A stretch of DNA of 64,000 nt from Okeania sp. SIO1I7 (GTDB taxonomy: Bacteria; Cyanobacteriota; Cyanobacteriia; Cyanobacteriales; Microcoleaceae): contig JAAHGF010000018.1 of the NCBI GenBank assembly GCA_010672585.1, positions 141,428 through 205,427 on the forward strand, written 5' to 3'. This document shows, piece by piece, positions 9,480 to 18,198 of the stretch. Numbering within the stretch: position 1 is the stretch's first letter; the number at the start of each line of letters is the position of its first letter. The position numbers and the translations under genes are program-made. The notes under the pieces were generated by a model, which had not been told where the DNA came from, did no database searches, and worked only from the letters and a program-made list of their open reading frames with translations.

Positions 9480-10313
9480 ATGACAGAAGCAGTAAAAATT
9501 GCCCAACAATATTATGATGGCAACGAAACCGACAGAATGTATGCGGCCATCTGGGGAGGGGAACATATTCATTATGGCATCTACAACCAACCAGACGAAG
9601 CAATTCACGATGCGTCCCTGCGTACCGTAGAAACCATCGCCCAAACTCTGGAAAAAATAGACAAAAATTCACGGGTCATTGACCTGGGAGCTGGATATGG
9701 AGGGGCAGCCAGGTATTTGGCCAAAACTTATGGCTGTTCCGTCTGTTGTCTCAACTTAAGCCAGTTGCAAAATCAACGCAACAGTCAACTTAATCAAGAA
9801 CAAAACTTAAGCCACTTGGTAGAAGTTACTCAAGGGAGTTTTGAAGATATCTCCTATCCAGATAACTCCTTTGATATAGTTTGGTCTCAGGATGCCATTG
9901 TGCATAGTGGCGATCGCCGTCTAGTTTTCCAAGAAATTAAAAGAGTCTTAAAACCAGGGGGTGAATTAATTTTTACCGACCTCATGCAAAGCGAAACTTG
10001 TCCTCCGGGAACATTACAATCTGCTTTTGACCGTCTGAGAATTAACGATATGGCATCTTATCGTTTTTACAGTCAAACCGCAAAAGAGTTAGGTTTTGAA
10101 GAACTAAACTTTATTGACCTTTCTCAAAATGTGCCGATCCATTATCGACGTTTTGAGGAAGAAGTACAGAAAAGGTACAATGAAGTGGTGAAATTGACTT
10201 CAACAGCATTTGTCGATAAAACTTTAAATAGTATTCAACCTTGGATCGAACGTTACGAACAAGGATATATGCAATGGGGGATTTTACACTTCCGTTTGTT
10301 GGAGAATAATTGA
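9480..10313 (+). CDS. Dimethylglycine/sarcosine-type N-methyltransferase (SAM)
   Basis: 277 aa, the same length as the cyanobacterial dimethylglycine methyltransferase (DMT) that finishes glycine betaine synthesis. Shared features: IWGGEHIHYGIYNQPDEAIHD at the N-terminus (the DMT RIWGGEDLHIGIY region), SAM motif I VIDLGAGYGGAARYLA (about 63-78), IVWSQDAIVHSGDR (motif post-I/II), and VLKPGGELIFTDLMQ. DMT transfers methyl groups from S-adenosylmethionine to dimethylglycine to give betaine, an osmolyte. The partner glycine/sarcosine methyltransferase is not in the window, so the true acceptor may be another amine or amino acid. Trichodesmium, for instance, is known to accumulate homoserine betaine. 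The ATG at 9480 is preceded by AGAGGATAA. The stop overlaps the ATG of the NADAR gene (TGATG), implying translational coupling. Confidence 0.85.
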   Translation: MTEAVKIAQQYYDGNETDRMYAAIWGGEHIHYGIYNQPDEAIHDASLRTVETIAQTLEKIDKNSRVIDLGAGYGGAARYLAKTYGCSVCCLNLSQLQNQRNSQLNQEQNLSHLVEVTQGSFEDISYPDNSFDIVWSQDAIVHSGDRRLVFQEIKRVLKPGGELIFTDLMQSETCPPGTLQSAFDRLRINDMASYRFYSQTAKELGFEELNFIDLSQNVPIHYRRFEEEVQKRYNEVVKLTSTAFVDKTLNSIQPWIERYEQGYMQWGILHFRLLENN

Positions 10314-10753
10314 TGACCATTTACTTTTATAGTCAACTAGATGAGCCTTATGGTTGTTTATCGAACTTTTCCCCCCACGGTTTTGAATTAGATGGGTTAT
10401 GGTGGCCAACTTTAGAGCATTATTTCCAAGCCCAAAAATTTGTGGGGACTGAACACCTAGAAGAAATTAGATTGGCCAAAACTCCGGCAGATGCAGCTAA
10501 AATGGGACGAGAGCGTAGTCGTCCCCTCCGTAAAGACTGGGAGGAAATTAAAGATGATGTGATGGAGCGAGGTCTACTTTGTAAATTTCAAACTCATCAA
10601 GATATTGGGCAAATACTTCTGGATACAGGAGATGAACTGATAATAGAAGATGCTCCTTACGACTATTATTGGGGATGTGGTAAAGATGGGAGTGGGAAAA
10701 ATCGCCTGGGAGAGATTTTAATGAAGGTGCGGACTAGGTTACGGAATAATTAA
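10313..10753 (+). CDS. NADAR (YbiA-like) family N-glycosidase
   Basis: 146 aa from the ATG at 10313, which overlaps the preceding stop by one base. The NADAR fold signatures are visible: FYSQLDEPYGCLSNFSPHGF at the start, WWPTLEHYFQAQKF (residues about 26-39, with the key Glu and His), KMGRERSRPLRKDWEEIK, and the C-terminal DYYWGCGKDGSGKNRLGEIL. Family members hydrolyse N-glycosidic bonds in ribose phosphate-linked compounds; some act on reactive riboflavin intermediates, others remove ADP-ribose from guanine bases in DNA. Coupling to a methyltransferase and the nearby NAD genes make an NAD- or ADP-ribose-derived substrate attractive, but this is inference. An upstream in-frame TTG at 10310 is less likely as start. 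Confidence 0.85.
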   Translation: MTIYFYSQLDEPYGCLSNFSPHGFELDGLWWPTLEHYFQAQKFVGTEHLEEIRLAKTPADAAKMGRERSRPLRKDWEEIKDDVMERGLLCKFQTHQDIGQILLDTGDELIIEDAPYDYYWGCGKDGSGKNRLGEILMKVRTRLRNN

Positions 10754-10970
10754 TAATTAATAATTAATAATTAATAATTCAGGTTAAAACTCTGCCCTTT
10801 TAAGGGGAAAAAATAATTTTTTTATTAATTGTTAATTGCTGAAGGAATTTGTAAATAAGAGAAAAAAATTACCGAAAAATAAACTTCAGCATTTCAAGCC
10901 TCTGGCTTTCCTCCGGAATGCTGCGCAAACAACTAGAGGTACTGCTGATAACTGATAACTGATAACTGAA
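10754..10970. repeat. Intergenic: AT tandem repeat, 21-nt unit and heptamer array
   Basis: A TAATTAA array at 10748-10780 is followed by a family E scrap (TTAAAACTCTGCCCTTTTAAG, about 10783-10806). A copy of the 21-nt unit (10909-10929, CTCCGGAATGCTGCGCAAA) comes next, then a GATAACT heptamer array running up to the ATG of the next gene. Confidence 0.6.
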
Positions 10971-12056
10971 ATGACTGATTTAATTAATGCGGTTATTCTT
11001 ACTGGATTTGGTGGACCAGAAAAACTGGTCTATACCCAAATTCCTAAACCAACCCCAAAACCGGGAGAAGTGTTGATAAAAGTAGGAGCTTGTTCTGTCA
11101 ATAATACAGATATTAATACTCGCACGGGTTGGTATGCTGCGGAGGATAATTTTCAAGCTATTCTGCAAGATACAAAGGAAAACAATCCTCATAATACATC
11201 TTGCTGGACACAACATGGTACAGACTTTCCTCGAATACAAGGTGCTGATATTGTTGGCAAAGTAATAGAAATTGGGGAAAATGTAGATGCCAAATTTCTC
11301 CAGCAAAGAGTAATAGTTGATAGTTGGATTCGGAGTGAGGATGGGAATAATTATCAATATATTGGCAGTGAATTAGATGGAGGTTTTGCTGAATATACAG
11401 TAGTTCCCGTGACTAATGTTTATCCGATTAATTCTTCACTTTCTGATCTTGAACTGGCTACATTTCCCTGTGCTTATTCCACAGCAGAAAATATGTTGAC
11501 AAAAGGAAGAATTGGAGCAGAAGATACTGTTGTAATTCTAGGAGCTTCTGGTGGTGTAGGTAGTGCTTTAATTCAATTAAGTAAAATTAGAGGTGCTAAA
11601 GTTATTGCGATTGTTGGAGCTAATAAAGAAACTTTTGCCAAAGATTTAGGTGCTGATTTTGTCTATCAACGAGATGATAAATTAGCTGTTAATTTAGAGC
11701 GACATCAAATTACTGTTGCTTTAGATGTTGTGGGAGGAGATTATTTTAATTTGATGATTAAATCTCTAGAACCAAGAGGAAGATATGTTTCCTGTGGAGC
11801 AATTGGTAATCCAATAGTTACTCTAGATTTGCGAGATTTGATTTACAAAGATTTAGAGATGATTGGAGCAACGCGCTTAGAATCAGATGTGTTTCAAAGA
11901 TTAGTTAGATATTTGGAAAAAGGTCTATTAAAACCTTTAGTTGCTAAAGTGTTTCCTCTGTCTGAAATTAAGGAAGCTCAACAATTTTTTCAAACTAAAG
12001 GTTTCTTTGGTAAAGTTGTACTCAATATTAATAAACAAAATATTATCAAAGGTTGA
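10971..12056 (+). CDS. MDR-family zinc-independent alcohol dehydrogenase / quinone oxidoreductase-like enzyme
   Basis: 361 aa. The N-terminal GroES-like domain (KPGEVLIKVGACSVNNTDINTRTG) is followed by a Rossmann NAD(P)-binding domain with the QOR-type motif VILGASGGVGSALIQL (about 187-202) and a C-terminal FFGKVVL. The usual catalytic Zn ligands (GHE motif) are replaced by GADIVG, so it is likely a zinc-free NADPH-dependent reductase or dehydrogenase. The substrate is unknown. It opens a tight run with the next two genes: its stop overlaps a TTG of the MurL-like gene, and the better ATG lies 11 bp on. The loop at residues 55-82 (TKENNPHNTSCWTQHGTDF) is seen in a subset of the family. Confidence 0.8.
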   Translation: MTDLINAVILTGFGGPEKLVYTQIPKPTPKPGEVLIKVGACSVNNTDINTRTGWYAAEDNFQAILQDTKENNPHNTSCWTQHGTDFPRIQGADIVGKVIEIGENVDAKFLQQRVIVDSWIRSEDGNNYQYIGSELDGGFAEYTVVPVTNVYPINSSLSDLELATFPCAYSTAENMLTKGRIGAEDTVVILGASGGVGSALIQLSKIRGAKVIAIVGANKETFAKDLGADFVYQRDDKLAVNLERHQITVALDVVGGDYFNLMIKSLEPRGRYVSCGAIGNPIVTLDLRDLIYKDLEMIGATRLESDVFQRLVRYLEKGLLKPLVAKVFPLSEIKEAQQFFQTKGFFGKVVLNINKQNIIKG

Positions 12057-12067
12057 GAATATTAGTA

Positions 12068-13468
12068 ATGGATATTGCCTTAAAACTTGTTGATTGTACT
12101 AGGTCAAAACATAATTTGACCTTGCTTTACCAGTACAACGAAATAACTTTTACAACTACTCTTTGGTATTCAACAGTTGACTTTCATCAGCTAGAGTCAG
12201 AATATACTCAAGAATACATGGAAAAAATTTATTTCCATATCTTGTTATTTCATGGATTAAAGATATTAAGTCTAAAACCGACTCACCTTGACTTAGGAAA
12301 ATATAGTAAATATTGGACAAGTAATCTACAAAATATTTGGGATTTAAGCGTAGAACAATGTTTAGGACAGTGGCGTTATGAAACAGGTAATTTAGATTAT
12401 CAAGGAGCAAAAATTATTCATCAGGATATTGCTCCTGTGGAAAAGTCAGCAGTAACTATAGTTCCTGGAAAAACTCCCTTACTTGTTTGTAATGGTGGTG
12501 GAAAAGATAGTCTATTAATGGCTCGGATGTTAGACGATAATCATATTCCTTTTGATAGTTTCAGTATTAATCTACATACCCATGCCAATCCAGAAAAGTT
12601 GTTTGAAATGCACGAACAACATCTTTATAAACTCGAAAATCCACCGCAAAAAATTCACCGTCAGTATATTATTGAGTCATTCCTAAATTCTCCAGCAGCT
12701 AAACTTCATGGCGTAGAAAATTTAGAAATTTCTGATATTAGAAATTATGAAGACTTACCTTTAGCTTATGGGATGTTTGGGATTCTGCCTATTATTCTTC
12801 AAGAGAAATATACACAATTATGTTATGGCAATGAAAAAAGTGCTGATAGTGAGCAAGTGAAAGTAGGGAATCAAAATATTAATCACGCTTGGTGTAAAAG
12901 TACCGAGTGTGAAGAGGTTTATGAAGAGTATATTCAACAAGAATTTATCAGTAATTTAGTAGTTTTTAGTTTACTAAAACCATGTTCTGATATATTAGTA
13001 TATCGAATTTTAGCTCAAAAAGTTAAAAAAGGCGATTTAAAATTAGTTTACTCTTGTAATACTAAGCCTCCTTGGTGTAAATCTTGTCCTAAATGTGCTT
13101 ATGTTTATTTGTCCTATATGGCTTATCTAACTCCAGAACAGGCAAATGAAATTGAACAAGTTTTAAACAAGGAAAATCTTTTTGATCGACCCGATCTACA
13201 GCTTTATTATCGACAACTAATGGGGCTAGAAGCTCATAATGCTTTTGAATGTGTAGGTGAAATAGAAGAGACAAAACTTGCTTTAGAAAAATGTCTGGAA
13301 AAAGGATTTACTGGGAAAGCAATTAATTGCTATATTCAAGAAGCACGTTTAGATAAAGGTGAATATCAAAAGTTGTGGAAAAAATACCAGCAATTAGATT
13401 TATCTTATCAGCGTATGCCACCAAAATTGATGGAAATTCTGATAGATGAATGTCAAAAATTAAATTAA
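12068..13468 (+). CDS. MurL-like PP-loop ATP-pyrophosphatase/epimerase family protein
   Basis: 466 aa from the ATG at 12068; an in-frame TTG at 12053 overlaps the upstream stop. The centre carries a PP-loop, LLVCNGGGKDSLLMARMLDD, the N-type ATP-pyrophosphatase signature (GGGKDS), so it should adenylate its substrate with release of PPi. A Cys-rich segment follows near residues 340-356 (PPWCKSCPKCAYVYLSY), likely a metal site. This combination resembles MurL, the epimerase acting on UDP-MurNAc-L-Ala-L-Glu, which activates a carboxylate through an acyl-adenylate. In this context, between an oxidoreductase and a 2OG dioxygenase, it may activate or epimerise a small amino-acid-like acid rather than a cell-wall precursor. 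Assignment is from motifs only; other PP-loop amidases or ligases are possible. Confidence 0.6.
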   Translation: MDIALKLVDCTRSKHNLTLLYQYNEITFTTTLWYSTVDFHQLESEYTQEYMEKIYFHILLFHGLKILSLKPTHLDLGKYSKYWTSNLQNIWDLSVEQCLGQWRYETGNLDYQGAKIIHQDIAPVEKSAVTIVPGKTPLLVCNGGGKDSLLMARMLDDNHIPFDSFSINLHTHANPEKLFEMHEQHLYKLENPPQKIHRQYIIESFLNSPAAKLHGVENLEISDIRNYEDLPLAYGMFGILPIILQEKYTQLCYGNEKSADSEQVKVGNQNINHAWCKSTECEEVYEEYIQQEFISNLVVFSLLKPCSDILVYRILAQKVKKGDLKLVYSCNTKPPWCKSCPKCAYVYLSYMAYLTPEQANEIEQVLNKENLFDRPDLQLYYRQLMGLEAHNAFECVGEIEETKLALEKCLEKGFTGKAINCYIQEARLDKGEYQKLWKKYQQLDLSYQRMPPKLMEILIDECQKLN

Positions 13469-13512
13469 TTTGTATTTCTTGATTTTGAACAACTAAAAAA
13501 TAGGAGTTTTCC

Positions 13513-14628
13513 ATGAACAGTACAGCAGTTTTAAATAAGACTTTTCTTGAAGTCGAAGGCAAACGTTTTCACTATATTTGGTTGCGGGATAATTGCTTAT
13601 GTCCCAAATGTCGCCATCCCACTTCTTTTCAGAAACTATATGAAATTAAGGATACTTCATTCCCTGAACCGTTATCTGTAGAACAGAAAGATGGGGAACT
13701 AACTATCATTTGGAACGAAGATCCTCCTCACAAAAGTACATTCTCAATATCTTGGTTGCTGAGTCACGCTTACGATGACGCAGAGCAGGATAATGGAAAT
13801 GAACACTCTGAATCTAATTCTCAGAACCAGGAAATTTTATGGGATAAAGCTTGGATCGAAGCAAATATATCCAAGTTGCAGGAAGCTCTTTCATCCAATC
13901 CCGAATTGTGGATCGAGCAGCTTTTTACTTTTGGATTTACTGTATTGCATAATATAGCAGCTAAGGATTTGCAGGCTACAGTAGAATCCATTGGACCAAT
14001 CTACAGCAGTGATTACGGATTGTTCGCACCATCAAAGACTACTAATGAAGGAAAGGATTTAGCAGAGACTGGTAATGCTATGAGTTTCCATACTGACTAT
14101 ACTTATTGGCATACTCCCCCTTTACTCACGAGCTTGTATTGTGTGCAAAATAGTGCTTCTGGTGGGGAATCGCTGATAATAGATGGTTTTCGAGTTGTGA
14201 ATGACTTTCGTCAGGAACATCCCGATTATTTTCAGATTTTGACTCAAACCCCCGTCCAGTTCAAACAGTTGTACAAACAATGGCAATACTTTTATTCCCG
14301 AACTCAGCCTATATTAGAATTGGATGAATATGGAAAAGTGACTAGAATCAACTTTGCCAACTCTCACAGCTACACTTGGAAATTACCATTTGACCAAATG
14401 GAGGAATTTTATGCAGCTTATACAACCTTCTTTCAATATATAAAAAATCCAGTTTATGAATACTGCTTTAGTCTAGAACCGGGAGACCTACTATTGATGA
14501 ATGACTCTAGAATTATGCATGGACGGAAAGCTTTTGCAGGTAATCGACATCTGGAAATAGCCTGTGTTTCTTGGGATTTTTTGCAGGCGCGACAACGCTT
14601 TCATCAATACAAACATCTCTATGTGTAG
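13513..14628 (+). CDS. Gamma-butyrobetaine/trimethyllysine-type 2-oxoglutarate dioxygenase
   Basis: 371 aa. The N-terminus is the DUF971-like zinc-binding domain typical of gamma-butyrobetaine hydroxylase and trimethyllysine hydroxylase (FHYIWLRDNCLCPKCRHPTS). The C-terminal part is a TauD/TfdA double-stranded beta-helix domain with the iron ligands HTD (SFHTDYTYWHTPP) and the distal His in SRIMHGRKAF; the downstream Arg of RHLEIACV would bind 2-oxoglutarate. Known relatives hydroxylate quaternary-ammonium substrates during carnitine synthesis. A betaine-forming methyltransferase three genes upstream makes a trimethylammonium substrate plausible. AGGAG precedes the ATG at 13513, 44 bp after the previous gene, so co-transcription is likely. 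All catalytic residues appear intact. Confidence 0.85.
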   Translation: MNSTAVLNKTFLEVEGKRFHYIWLRDNCLCPKCRHPTSFQKLYEIKDTSFPEPLSVEQKDGELTIIWNEDPPHKSTFSISWLLSHAYDDAEQDNGNEHSESNSQNQEILWDKAWIEANISKLQEALSSNPELWIEQLFTFGFTVLHNIAAKDLQATVESIGPIYSSDYGLFAPSKTTNEGKDLAETGNAMSFHTDYTYWHTPPLLTSLYCVQNSASGGESLIIDGFRVVNDFRQEHPDYFQILTQTPVQFKQLYKQWQYFYSRTQPILELDEYGKVTRINFANSHSYTWKLPFDQMEEFYAAYTTFFQYIKNPVYEYCFSLEPGDLLLMNDSRIMHGRKAFAGNRHLEIACVSWDFLQARQRFHQYKHLYV

Positions 14629-14784
14629 AGCATTAACTTAGTTAACAATTTACGTTATAAAGCAGTATAATGAGATAGTTTTCTCTAGGAATTGAAAATA
14701 CAGTCGTCAACTCAAAAAAGAGCATTGACTTAATCAAATAATAAATATATAATACATTTTGAGATTTAAACGCCAGTATTAATT

Positions 14785-14861
14785 TGAGAAATGCGGTTGG
14801 CTTGACCGTCAATGCCTGTGGATGAGTAACCGCCGACGGCCTCAGTAGAAGCAGGAAGTAA
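14785..14861 (+). pseudogene. 3' scrap of a tnpB gene
   Basis: GCGGTTGGCTTGACCGTCAA then TGCCTGTGGATGAGTAACCG, CCGACG and AGAAGCAGGAAGTAA align with the 3' end of the tnpB at 18220-18300 (AVSSTVTACG ... ARSEAG). Only the last 25 or so codons remain, with an internal TGA. It marks an old IS605/IS1341-type insertion that interrupts the region between the dioxygenase and the nicotinamidase. Confidence 0.65.
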
Positions 14862-14889
14862 ACATCAAGTTGTTACGTTATGTAACGCT

Positions 14890-15246
14890 TTGTATCAGTT
14901 TTATGGAGCAGAAGGTCGAATAAAATACGAAAAAAAACGCCAGCATATTTTAAGTAGCTACACAAATTTTGTAGAAATAGATTTGCTACGTCAAGGAAAT
15001 TCAATGATTACTTTAAATCAGAATATAGAACGTGACTATTGCATTTTAGTCAGTCCTAGTAATCAACGTCCTCAAGCACATCTCTATGCTTTTAACATTC
15101 AAGATATGATTCCTGTTTTTACTTTACCTCTACGTCCAGAAGATTCAGAAATTATTCTAGATTTACAAAGTATTTTACATCAAGTTTATGACCAAGGACG
15201 GTATGATTTAATCATTGACTACCAACAAAAAATTATTCCTGCTTGA
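14890..15246 (+). pseudogene. DUF4058 family protein, C-terminal fragment
   Basis: The 118 codons read as the end of a cyanobacterial DUF4058 protein: GRIKYEKKRQHILSSYTNFV, EIDLLRQGN, ILVSPSNQRPQAHLYAFNIQ, LPLRPEDSEIILDLQSILHQ, VYDQGRYDLIIDYQ. Full-length members are about twice as long. The N-terminal half is missing, and the tnpB scrap lies directly upstream, so an insertion-deletion probably truncated it. There is no convincing start codon (TTG at 14890) or ribosome-binding site. DUF4058 has no assigned function. Confidence 0.7.
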
Positions 15247-15305
15247 TCAAAAACTGATGCAATTTGGGCAGAAAATATTTTAAAAAAATAAGGATTAAGA
15301 TAAAT

Positions 15306-16058
15306 ATGACAACAACTCTAGCAACTCTCGATACTGCCTTAGCAACTATTCAAGCTGCTTTACCTGTTGATCCACAGCCTTATGTTATTGCCGATCGCTC
15401 CACCGGATTAGTTGTAGTAGATGTACTTAATGGTTTTTGCACAGTTGGCTTTGGCCCATTAGCTCCCCAAGCACCAGACGAACAAATTGCGACAATGGTC
15501 TCCGAGAGCGATCGCCTAGCCAGAACTTTTGTTGAACGAGGTTGGCCAGTTTTAGCATTTTTAGATACCCATGAACCAGGGAAACCAGAACCCCCTTATC
15601 CCCCTCATTGTGAAAAGGGAACAGGAGAAGAAGAACTTGTCCCAGAACTGAAATGGTTACACGATAACCCCTTAGCAACATTAGTTCCCAAGGATTGTAT
15701 TAATGGATTTATCGGTTCTATTGACGTTGAGACCCAACGTAATGTATTGTTGAAGTGGATAAATGAGTACAAACTTGAAGCCCTCGTTGTGGTAGGAATA
15801 TGCACAGATATTTGTGTGATGGATTTTGTTGTAACTATTCTGTCGGTTCGCAACCATGGTTTAGTGCCTACTTTAAAAGATGTGGCTGTATACGATAAAG
15901 GTTGTGCTACCTTCGATCTGACAGCAGAAATGGCAGCAAAAGAGGGTTTACCCAAAACTGCTATTCATCCACAGAAAGTATCTCACCATGTTGGATTATA
16001 TACAATGGCCGAACGTGGAGCATTTATCGCTTCTACTATCAACCTAGAGACTAATTAA
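15306..16058 (+). CDS. Plant-type nicotinamidase (isochorismatase-like cysteine hydrolase)
   Basis: 250 aa from the ATG at 15306, preceded by TAAGGATT. The sequence follows plant nicotinamidase (NIC1-like) closely: VVVDVLNGFCTVGFGPLAP with the catalytic Asp, WPVLAFLDTHEPGKPEPPYP, PPHCEKGTGEEELVPELKWL, KDCINGFIGS, and VVVGICTDICVMDFV with the nucleophilic Cys. These enzymes hydrolyse nicotinamide to nicotinate and ammonia in NAD salvage. An in-frame upstream TTG (15264) would add 14 residues and is unlikely. Placement between nadC and nadB supports a pyridine-nucleotide role. The cysteine hydrolase superfamily is broad, however, and inside this cluster it could hydrolyse a different amide. Confidence 0.8.
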   Translation: MTTTLATLDTALATIQAALPVDPQPYVIADRSTGLVVVDVLNGFCTVGFGPLAPQAPDEQIATMVSESDRLARTFVERGWPVLAFLDTHEPGKPEPPYPPHCEKGTGEEELVPELKWLHDNPLATLVPKDCINGFIGSIDVETQRNVLLKWINEYKLEALVVVGICTDICVMDFVVTILSVRNHGLVPTLKDVAVYDKGCATFDLTAEMAAKEGLPKTAIHPQKVSHHVGLYTMAERGAFIASTINLETN

Positions 16059-16205
16059 CTTTTAAATTCAAAATATTGAATTTTCCTAGCTAAACTCAAC
16101 TCCTGCTTTTTTCAAGGAAAGTAGGAGAATTAGAAGTTTTGTTGAGAAAATCAGGATAACCTCCCTAACAGCAGCAAAATACGAAATATAGAGGAAAAAA
16201 AATTT

Positions 16206-17006
16206 ATGAACACTCGAATGGCAATAGTAACGGGTGCAAGTGGCGCTGTGGGAGCTTGCTATGTCAAACATTTTGTACAACAGAACAATACAAAATGTGT
16301 TGCTCTTTCCCGAAGCAAGCTAGAAAGCACCAAAGTTATACAATTTAAAGTTGACCTTTTGGATGAGAAAGGGACAAGGGAAGCGATCGAACAGTTAGAT
16401 ATCAGTCAAGTTTCTGATTTAATCTTAGTACATGGTGTTGGTAAGTTCAAATATGAAGACTTAGAATCTTTACCTCACCTCAATCACGATCGCCATAAGA
16501 TAGATGATGAAGTGTTCTCATCTAACTACCATACTTTTGTGAATGTTGTCAACCCCTTAGTCAAAAAACTTAATGAAGAACATCAGCGCGGGCGGAAAAC
16601 AACCCTCGCGCTTTGTGGTTTTGGTTCCATCAGCGATCGATACAAAATTCCATTCTGGCGGTCTTATACTTATGCTAAGGATACCTTACGCAAATATATC
16701 AAAGACTTAGCTAAGTCAGAAGATTGGAAAGGATTAATTCGGGGACGTTTTATAAATGTTAGTACCACAGATACAGGGAATGAAAATAAGTTACGCCCCA
16801 ATGTAACAGTTGAAGAAAAGCAATATTGGTTAAAACCCGAAAAAATTGTGGCTCAATCTATGCCAGTCATTGAAAGTTTAAAACCTCTATGGCAAGAAAT
16901 AGATGTTTATGAAATTTTGCCAGGATTTAATCCAGAAGAATATTACAATGACTATCAGACAATCAAAGGAAAATGGGAGCGTCAGATGGGGTTAACAAAG
17001 GTTTGA
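16206..17006 (+). CDS. Short-chain dehydrogenase/reductase
   Basis: 266 aa. The N-terminal cofactor motif TGASGAVGACY is SDR-like (TGxxxGxG), and DLLDEKGTREAIEQLD, LVHGVGKF (the NNAG position, degenerate), and YTYAKDTLRKY (catalytic YxxxK) follow in order. It should be an NAD(P)-dependent oxidoreductase of unknown substrate. The segment before the active site, ALCGFGSISDR, supplies the catalytic Ser. The C-terminal 60 residues (YEILPGFNPEEYYNDYQTIK) are not familiar. A GAGGAAAAAAAATTT leader precedes the ATG at 16206. It is the last intact gene of the putative cluster; a tnpB follows 118 bp later. Confidence 0.8.
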   Translation: MNTRMAIVTGASGAVGACYVKHFVQQNNTKCVALSRSKLESTKVIQFKVDLLDEKGTREAIEQLDISQVSDLILVHGVGKFKYEDLESLPHLNHDRHKIDDEVFSSNYHTFVNVVNPLVKKLNEEHQRGRKTTLALCGFGSISDRYKIPFWRSYTYAKDTLRKYIKDLAKSEDWKGLIRGRFINVSTTDTGNENKLRPNVTVEEKQYWLKPEKIVAQSMPVIESLKPLWQEIDVYEILPGFNPEEYYNDYQTIKGKWERQMGLTKV

Positions 17007-17471
17007 TATTAAGTTTTTCTTCTGGAAAATTGGCGATGAGTTTGGATAAAGTCTGAGTATTTGAGGGCTTGTAACTGTTGGCTAAAATCTGGTATTATCT
17101 ATAAAAATCTGGGATTATCTGTTTATGCTACTTGGATATCATACTGAACTACATCCGAATAACCAGCAAAAAACATTGCTGGCTAAACACGCTGGTGTAG
17201 CTCGCCATGCCTATAATTGGGGACTGTGGTTAACTAGGAACATTCTTAATCACAATTCTAATAATCCAGGTAGTAAACTGAAATTTCCTACCGCAATCGA
17301 CCTGCATAAACTTTTAATAGCAATGGTTAAACCCAAAAACTGCTGGTATTATGAAGTATCTAAAACAGCGCCTCAATACGCTTTGAGGTATTTATCAAAT
17401 GCTTGGAAGCGTTGCTTTAGTAAAGTGTCTGGTCAACCTAAATTTAAGAAAAAAGGTAAAGACGATAGTTT

Positions 17472-17492
17472 TCCTGCGGAATGCTACGCAAA
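17472..17492 (+). repeat. 21-nt dispersed unit inside tnpB (in frame, no stop)
   Basis: The unit has core CGGAATGCTACGCAAA. Removing it restores the usual TnpB text DSFTLDG. It is in the + orientation relative to copies such as 23539-23559. Confidence 0.85.
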
Positions 17493-18198
17493 CACTTTAG
17501 ATGGCTCAATATCGGTAAGCTTTAATCACATAAAATTACCAAGAATTGGATGGGTTAAAACTTATGAAATATTACCAGATAATGTTATCCCTAAATCTGT
17601 AACTATTAACAGAAAAGCGGACCGTTGGTTTATCAGTTTCAAAGTAGAGACAACAACCATAATTACTGAGAAATCAGCAGATGTAGTTGGTGTAGATTTA
17701 GGTGTCAAAACTTTAGCTACACTCTCAACTGGCGAGATATTTGAAGGGGCTAAATCTTACAAAAAGTTAGAATCTAAATTATCCCGACTGCAATACCTTA
17801 ACAGACATAAAACCAAGTTTTCCAATAACTGGAAGAAAGCACAACTCAAAATAGCTCAATTACACAACACAATAGCAAACATCAGAAAAGATACATTGCA
17901 TAAACTGACTACTTATTTGGCTAAAAACCACAGTCAAATAGTAATAGAAGACCTTAATGTATCAGGAATGATGGCCGAGCCAAAACTAGCTAAGGCAGTT
18001 GCTGACATGGGTTTTTATGAGTTTCGCAGACAGTTAGATTACAAGTGTGAGTTATACGGTTCTGAGCTAATTATTGTTGATAGATGGTTCCCTAGTTCTA
18101 AGACTTGCAGTAGGTGTGGAACTGTTAAAGAGTCTCTGTCTTTGTCAGAGAGAGTATTTAATTGCGAACACTGCAATTTCAGTTGTGATCGAGACTTG

